Positions 53,901-59,900 of a DNA stretch of 64,000 nt are shown here, one piece after another. Position 1 is the stretch's first letter. Each line of letters begins with the position of its first letter. Origin of the DNA: Adlercreutzia faecimuris (lineage in GTDB: Bacteria > Actinomycetota > Coriobacteriia > Coriobacteriales > Eggerthellaceae). The stretch is taken from contig NZ_JAJMLW010000001.1 of assembly GCF_022669055.1 (NCBI RefSeq), forward strand, positions 186,001 to 250,000. Direction: 5' to 3'. A program made the translations under genes and the position numbers. The notes below the pieces were generated by a model. That model was not told the DNA's origin and made no database searches. It saw only the letters and a program-made list of their open reading frames with translations.

Positions 53901-56900
53901 TGAGGTACACCTCGTCGCCGGAGCACTCGGTGTTGTTGGTCAGCTGGTACTGGAACCACGCCTTCTCGCGGGCGGGGTTCTCGCCCCAACGGTAGGGCAC
54001 CACGTTGCTGCGCACGTCCTTGCCGTTGCGGTCGACGTTGTTGTACACGCCGGAGTCGTGGCCGGCGCCGTCCAGCGACCACCCCGCGCTCATGGCGAGC
54101 TGCGGGTTGATGGTGTTGGCCGTCAGGCTGGCCGTGTAGGTGGCCGACTTGTCCTTGGTGTCGTTGTCGGACTGGTTGCCCAGATGCACCGTGCGGAACG
54201 TGCCCGACAGGGGCCGCGTGCCCATCTGGCTGGGCGCGCCGTAGACGATGACGGCCGTGTCGTCGGGGCTGCCCGTGCTCGTGGCGGTCACGTTGGGGCT
54301 GTAGCGGTCGAAGTACACCTCCACGCGGGCGAAGTACTCGTTGTTCCACACCGAGGCGGGCAGCACGATGCTGCCCACGGCGTCGGCGCCGTACTGGGTG
54401 GCCTCGGCGCTGCCGGCCGCCACCAGGTAGTTCTGCAGGTTGTCGGGCGCGCCAGCGCTGGCATCCCAGGGGATCTCTATATAGCTGTCGGCCAAGGCCG
54501 CGTCGGAGTAGTACAGGCGCACCTTGTCGATGGTGCCCTTGGCCAGCAGGCCGCGGGTCAGCGTGACCGAGGACGTCTCGAAGCCGCGCTTGTCGCCGTC
54601 TATGACCTGGTAGGTCATGTTAGACGTGCTGAAGACGCCCGGGTCGACGTAGGAGTCGCTGGTGTTGCGCAGGCGGAAGTACCAGCCCGACCGCTTGGAG
54701 TTGAGCGGGGCCGACTGGGTGCCGCCGTTGCCGCTGAACTTGGAGCTCTTCTTCACGTCGAAGGCGTAGGCGTCCACCACCGGGCTGGCGTTGTAGGGCG
54801 CCAGGATGGAGGTGCACGGGTAGCCGTCGATCCACTTCCCGTTGACGTCCTTGCCGATGCTGCTGACGTTCATGGTGTCGTCGACCTGCTCGACGCCGTC
54901 GTCGTCCAGGTAGGTGTACCAGCTGCGCAGCTCGCCCTGCACCCGCAGCTGATTGGCCAGCCACGTGGTCATGCCGTGGATCTGCACGCGCGGGCCAGTG
55001 CCATAGCCGGTGGGCGCGGCGGACACGTTGGCCTGCATCTCGTCGAAGCGCACCTCGATGCGGCTGAAGTAGTTCTTCCCCCAGTCGGCCGGGGTCAGCC
55101 GCACGCTGCCGTCCGCCGCCTTGAGCGGGGTGATCTGGTCGACGCCGTCGCCCTTCTTCCAGGTGTAGGTGACCTCGTTGTTGTCGGGATCGAGCGCCGT
55201 GACGATGATCTCGTTGATGGTGTTGTTGGTGCAGTCGAAGGTCTCCTTCGACAGGTACACCCAGTCGGTCTCGAAGCCGCGGCGGGCGCCGTCGTGCATC
55301 TCGTAGGGCATGGCCGAGGTGAGGAACCGGCCGGGCTCCAGCACGGTGGGGCTGTAGTTGCCCCAGTGGAACGCGAAGCCCGAGCGGTTGCGCAGCAGCG
55401 CCGAGGCGCGCTCGGCGTTCCAGCCGCTCCAGCCGATGCTGTCCTCCCACGCGTTGGCGTAGACGCGCGGCTGGGCCGGGTTGACGTTGAGCGTGCCGCT
55501 GCCCTGGGACTGCACGGTCGCCCCGCCCAGCGAGTAGGAGGTGGAGAAGGTGCCGGTCACCTTGTACTGGCCGGTGTAGCTGGTGGTGCCGCGCAGGATG
55601 ACGGCGGGAGACCCGGCCGCGCCGGGGCTCGAGGCGTTGGCCACATCGCTGTTGAAGGTGTCGAAGGTTATCTCCAGGCGCAGGAAGTAGTAGTTGTTCC
55701 AGCCGGTGCCGCTCCAGGCGCTCTTGGGGATGGCCACGCTGCCGTCGGATCGCAGGTAGTGGGAGATGATGTCCTGGCGGCTGAACCAGGTGGACTGGGT
55801 GTCGGCGCCGGAGGTTCCGAAGGTGTGGTTGGGGCTCTTGTACCACACGCGCACGCCAGATATGTTGGACTTGGACCACAGGGCGGCGTTGAGCTCGATG
55901 GAGCTCGTGTCGAAGCCGCGGTACTCGTAGATGCCGTTGCGGCCGGAGTACGCGCCGGTGAAGCGCTTGTCGCCGATGCGCATGTCGGTGGTGACGAACT
56001 TGCCCGGCTCGATCATCGACGTGGAGGCGTTGCCCAGGTGGAACACGTAGCCCGAGCGCGACTCGTTGAGCGGCGCGTTCTCGGTGCCGTCCCACGCGCT
56101 GTAGTTGGGCGTGGCGGCGCCGGTGGGCAGGTCGAAGGCCGCGCCGCCCACCCAGGGCCGCACGCCGCTCTCGGGCAGCAGGCTCGCCTGGGACGTGGCG
56201 CCGTAGTACTTGGCCGTGTCGTACTTCTGGGTGGGCACGACCCACTGCTTGCGGCCGAACTCGGCGTCGATGGTGTTGGTGTAGCGGCCGTCGGCGCCGT
56301 TGCTGACGGGTGATCGCATGATGCCGTTGATGGTGATATCCACGGGCAGGGAGGTGCCCTTGGGCAGCTCCTGCGCCATGAGGAAGCGCATCTTGCCGGT
56401 GAAGGCCATGGACGTGGCGGTGCCGGTCACCGTCGAGTTGCGCGGCTTGGCGGCGATGCCCCTGGCCTCCAGCAGCGCGGCGATGCCGTCGTTGGTGGTC
56501 GTGCCGCCCACGCGGTAGATGTCGTAGGCCGGGTTCTCCGGGTCGGGCCCCACGTACTGGGGGCTGCCCGTCAGGGTCACCCACTGGCGCGGCGCGGCCG
56601 ATCCCGGGCGGTCGGCGCCGGTGCGCACCTCGAACTGCACGGCGTTCGCCGGATCCGGCGTCGCGCCGGATCCCGTGTACACGTAGTCGGACAGGTCGTA
56701 GGGGACGGGGTTGCCGGCCACCTGGTGCTCGCGCTTCATGCGGAACTCGATGCTCAGCATCTCGTAGTTGCTGGGCATGGTGTCGTTGATGACCGGGCCG
56801 TAGGGCAGCGTCAGGTCATTGGCCGACACGGGCATGTTGCCGGTGGTGGTGATGCCGCTGATGCGGTAGCGGGTGGAGTACCCCAGGCGGTCGCGCGCGT

Positions 56901-59900
56901 CGCCCGTCCAGTTGCGGCCGAGGCGGTTCCACGCCGTCTTGGTGTACTCGAACCCGTTCTTGGCCTCCTTGAACGAGTCGGAGTTGTAGAGGGTCTTGGT
57001 CCAGGAGTAGTCGTCCGATCCGCGGCCGCCGAAGTAGACGGTGGTCGTGGTGTCCAGCGACACGTTGGGATACACCTTGACGCCGTTCATGGTGAAGGGC
57101 GTGAAGTTGTTGGTGTAGGGCAGCGCCAGCAGGATGACGACGCGGTCGTCGTCGGTCTGGGGGATGAGCGTTCCGCCCTCTCCCTCGCCGATGCGGAACG
57201 TCACGCGCGAGGGCTGGCCGCCGGTCATGTACTCCAGCTGTCGCACCAGGGGCTTGCCGCTGGTCGCGTCGGTCAGGTCGAGGAAGTCCTGGATGTTGGA
57301 GAACTTGTCCAGGTCCAGGCCGCCGTTGTCCACGCTGTTCCAGATGACGTCGTCCACCTGGGTCACGTCGTAGATGAGGACGCCGCCCTCTCCCGGCTTG
57401 CCGATGAGGGCGGAGTTGCCGTTGGGCCCCACGGCGCTCGGGTTGCTGCTGACGCCGGGGGCGACCTTCGAACCATCCTCGGCCCAGAAGGCCATGACGT
57501 CCTCCTGGCGCATTCCACCGCCGCCGTTCTGGTCGCCGGGGAACAGGAAGGAGTGCCCCAGGTAGTCGATGAGGGTGTCCTTCTCCTTCGAGGTGTTCAC
57601 CGTCTCGACGCGATAGACCATGTAGTTGAACCGATCCCACATGGCCGGGCTCCACATGTTGGTGACGGTGGTGCGCCACTGCAGGTTGGTCTTGATGAAG
57701 GTCATCGTGCGGTTGTGGATGTCGCCGGCCTCCATCTTGCCGGGGTCGCGATGGAAGTTGCCGGTGTGCTTGGTGACCATGTCGTTGAATAGCGTCGCAT
57801 CGCCGCCCACCATGATGGTGGCGCCGGTGTTCTCGGGGATGGTGCCGATGAACTGCACCTGGAACTCAGGGCGCTTGAAGTTGGGATCCATCTCGCCACG
57901 GGCGTTGAGGCCCTTGTACGAGAACGTGAACGAGCCCACCAGGCCGTCCTTGTAGTAGGCGTTGTAGCTGGTGGCCGTGATGGAGCGGTTGCGGTCGTCC
58001 TTGACGTCCCACTGGGTGAAGAAGCTCGTGTCGGGGACGAGCCGCAGGCTCATGGCGTTGTTGACGTTGTAGGCGTAGTACTTCTTGATGGCGGCCTGGT
58101 ACTCCTCGTAGGTGTAGGCCGGCCACACAGCGTTCTTGTCGTCGAAGTACAGGTAGGGGATGTTGACGGTGAACTTGGTCTTGTTCTGCTGGTCGCCCAG
58201 GTAGCCCAGGCTGAAGGCGAAGTCGGCCGTCAGGTTGATGCGGGTGATCTCGGACGTGCCCTTGATGAGCCAGGTGTTCACGGTGCCCGGCAGCGCCTCG
58301 TTCTCGGTGAGGAGCGTGGCGTACGGGTCCATGATGTTGTTCCAGTCGATGGCCGCGGCGCGCGGGGCGGCGGCGCGCAGCGGGGCGCGCATGATGGTGA
58401 AACTGCCGCCCACGCCCAGCAGGTTCTCAGGCGTGCCGGCCATCGGGATGGACGGGCCGTCGGGCAGGTCGATGGCCGGGCCGCTCGGCGGGATGACGCC
58501 GTTCTCGTCCGGCTCGGCCGGGGCGGCGGGCTCGTCGTCGGCGTCGGGCTCGTCGGCGTCCGGGTCGTCGGCGCCGGGCTCGTCGTCGGGGACGGCGGGG
58601 GCCTCGGGCGCGTCGACGCGCTTGAAGGTGGCGGCCAGGTCGGCCACCTCGGTCAGGTAGACGGGCTCGCCGTTGTCCACCGATCCGGCCTGCATCCCGA
58701 AGGTGGCCGTGACGGGCGCGTAGTCGGGCGTGGCGTCGGCCGGCGCGCCCTCGGGCAGCGGCGCGTCGGTGAGGGCGGCCTCGTCGAAGGGCGCGGCCAC
58801 CAGCAGCTTGCGCTGGGCGCCGGGCTCGACGCGGCCGGCGGAGCGGTCGCGCAGCACGCGGACGGTGCCGTCGGTGGAAAGCTCGTAGGCTATGGGCTCC
58901 AGGCCGAGCGCCTCGATGGTGGCCGGGTCGGCCGCGTCGATGGAGGCGATCTGGGCGTCGGTCAGGTCGGTCACGTCCAGCACGACGGCGCCGCCCTGGC
59001 CGGGCACGCCGATGTAGGTGTTGTCGGCCAGCGTCTCGGCCGCGACGTCGACCTCCCCGCCGGCCGCGGCCGCCAGGGCGAGCTGGTCGATGCGGCCGTC
59101 CTCGGCCTCCTCGTCGTCCTTCGCCACGCGGAAGCGGGCGAGCGAGCTGGTGGGGATGCCGTTCTTGCCCTGCCAGTCGGCGCGCCACTGGGCCGACAGC
59201 CCGACGGTGCTGGCGGCCACCACGTCGCGCGGCACCGCGAAGGTGGCCAGCGCGTGCCACCAGCCCGCGCCCGCGCCGCCGGCCTGCGGCATCTCGGGCG
59301 TGCCGAGGGTGGCGACGGTGAGCTCGGCCTTGGCCTTGGAGTCGGCGTTGGTCAGCGTGACGGCGCCCGATGCCTTGCGCAGGGCCTTCCCGACGGTGAC
59401 GGTGGGCTGCGCCTCGGGCGCGGCGGGATCCTTCTCCGCGGCGGCCGCCTGCTCCTCGGTGAGGGGCGCGGTATAGCTGTGCAGCTCGAAGCCGTAGGAC
59501 ACGGTGACCGACTCGTCCTCGGGCACGGCCCCGGCGAAGCCCAGCTCGAAGGAGGGGCTGGCCGCGGCGGCGTCGGCGGCGGAGAGCTGGCCCGGGCGCT
59601 CGGCGTCGGTGCCCTCCCAGCGCAGGATCAGGCGGCCGGACGCGCCGGCGCGCACGTCGGCGTCGGCCAGCTGGACGTAGCGGCCGTCATGCTCCTGCCA
59701 CACCGACCAGCCAGCCGGCACGGCGTCGGCGAACAGGGCGACGCGCGGGGCGCGGGCCACGTCGTCGGGGTTGCCGGCGCGGGACGCGGCCGCGGTGGCG
59801 ACGGCGTCGTAGCCGGACGCGGCGGCGCCGGCCTTGTTGGCCTCGGCCCACAGGGCGGTGCGCAGGCGCCACTCCTCCTGCGACAGCGTGGCGACCAGCC

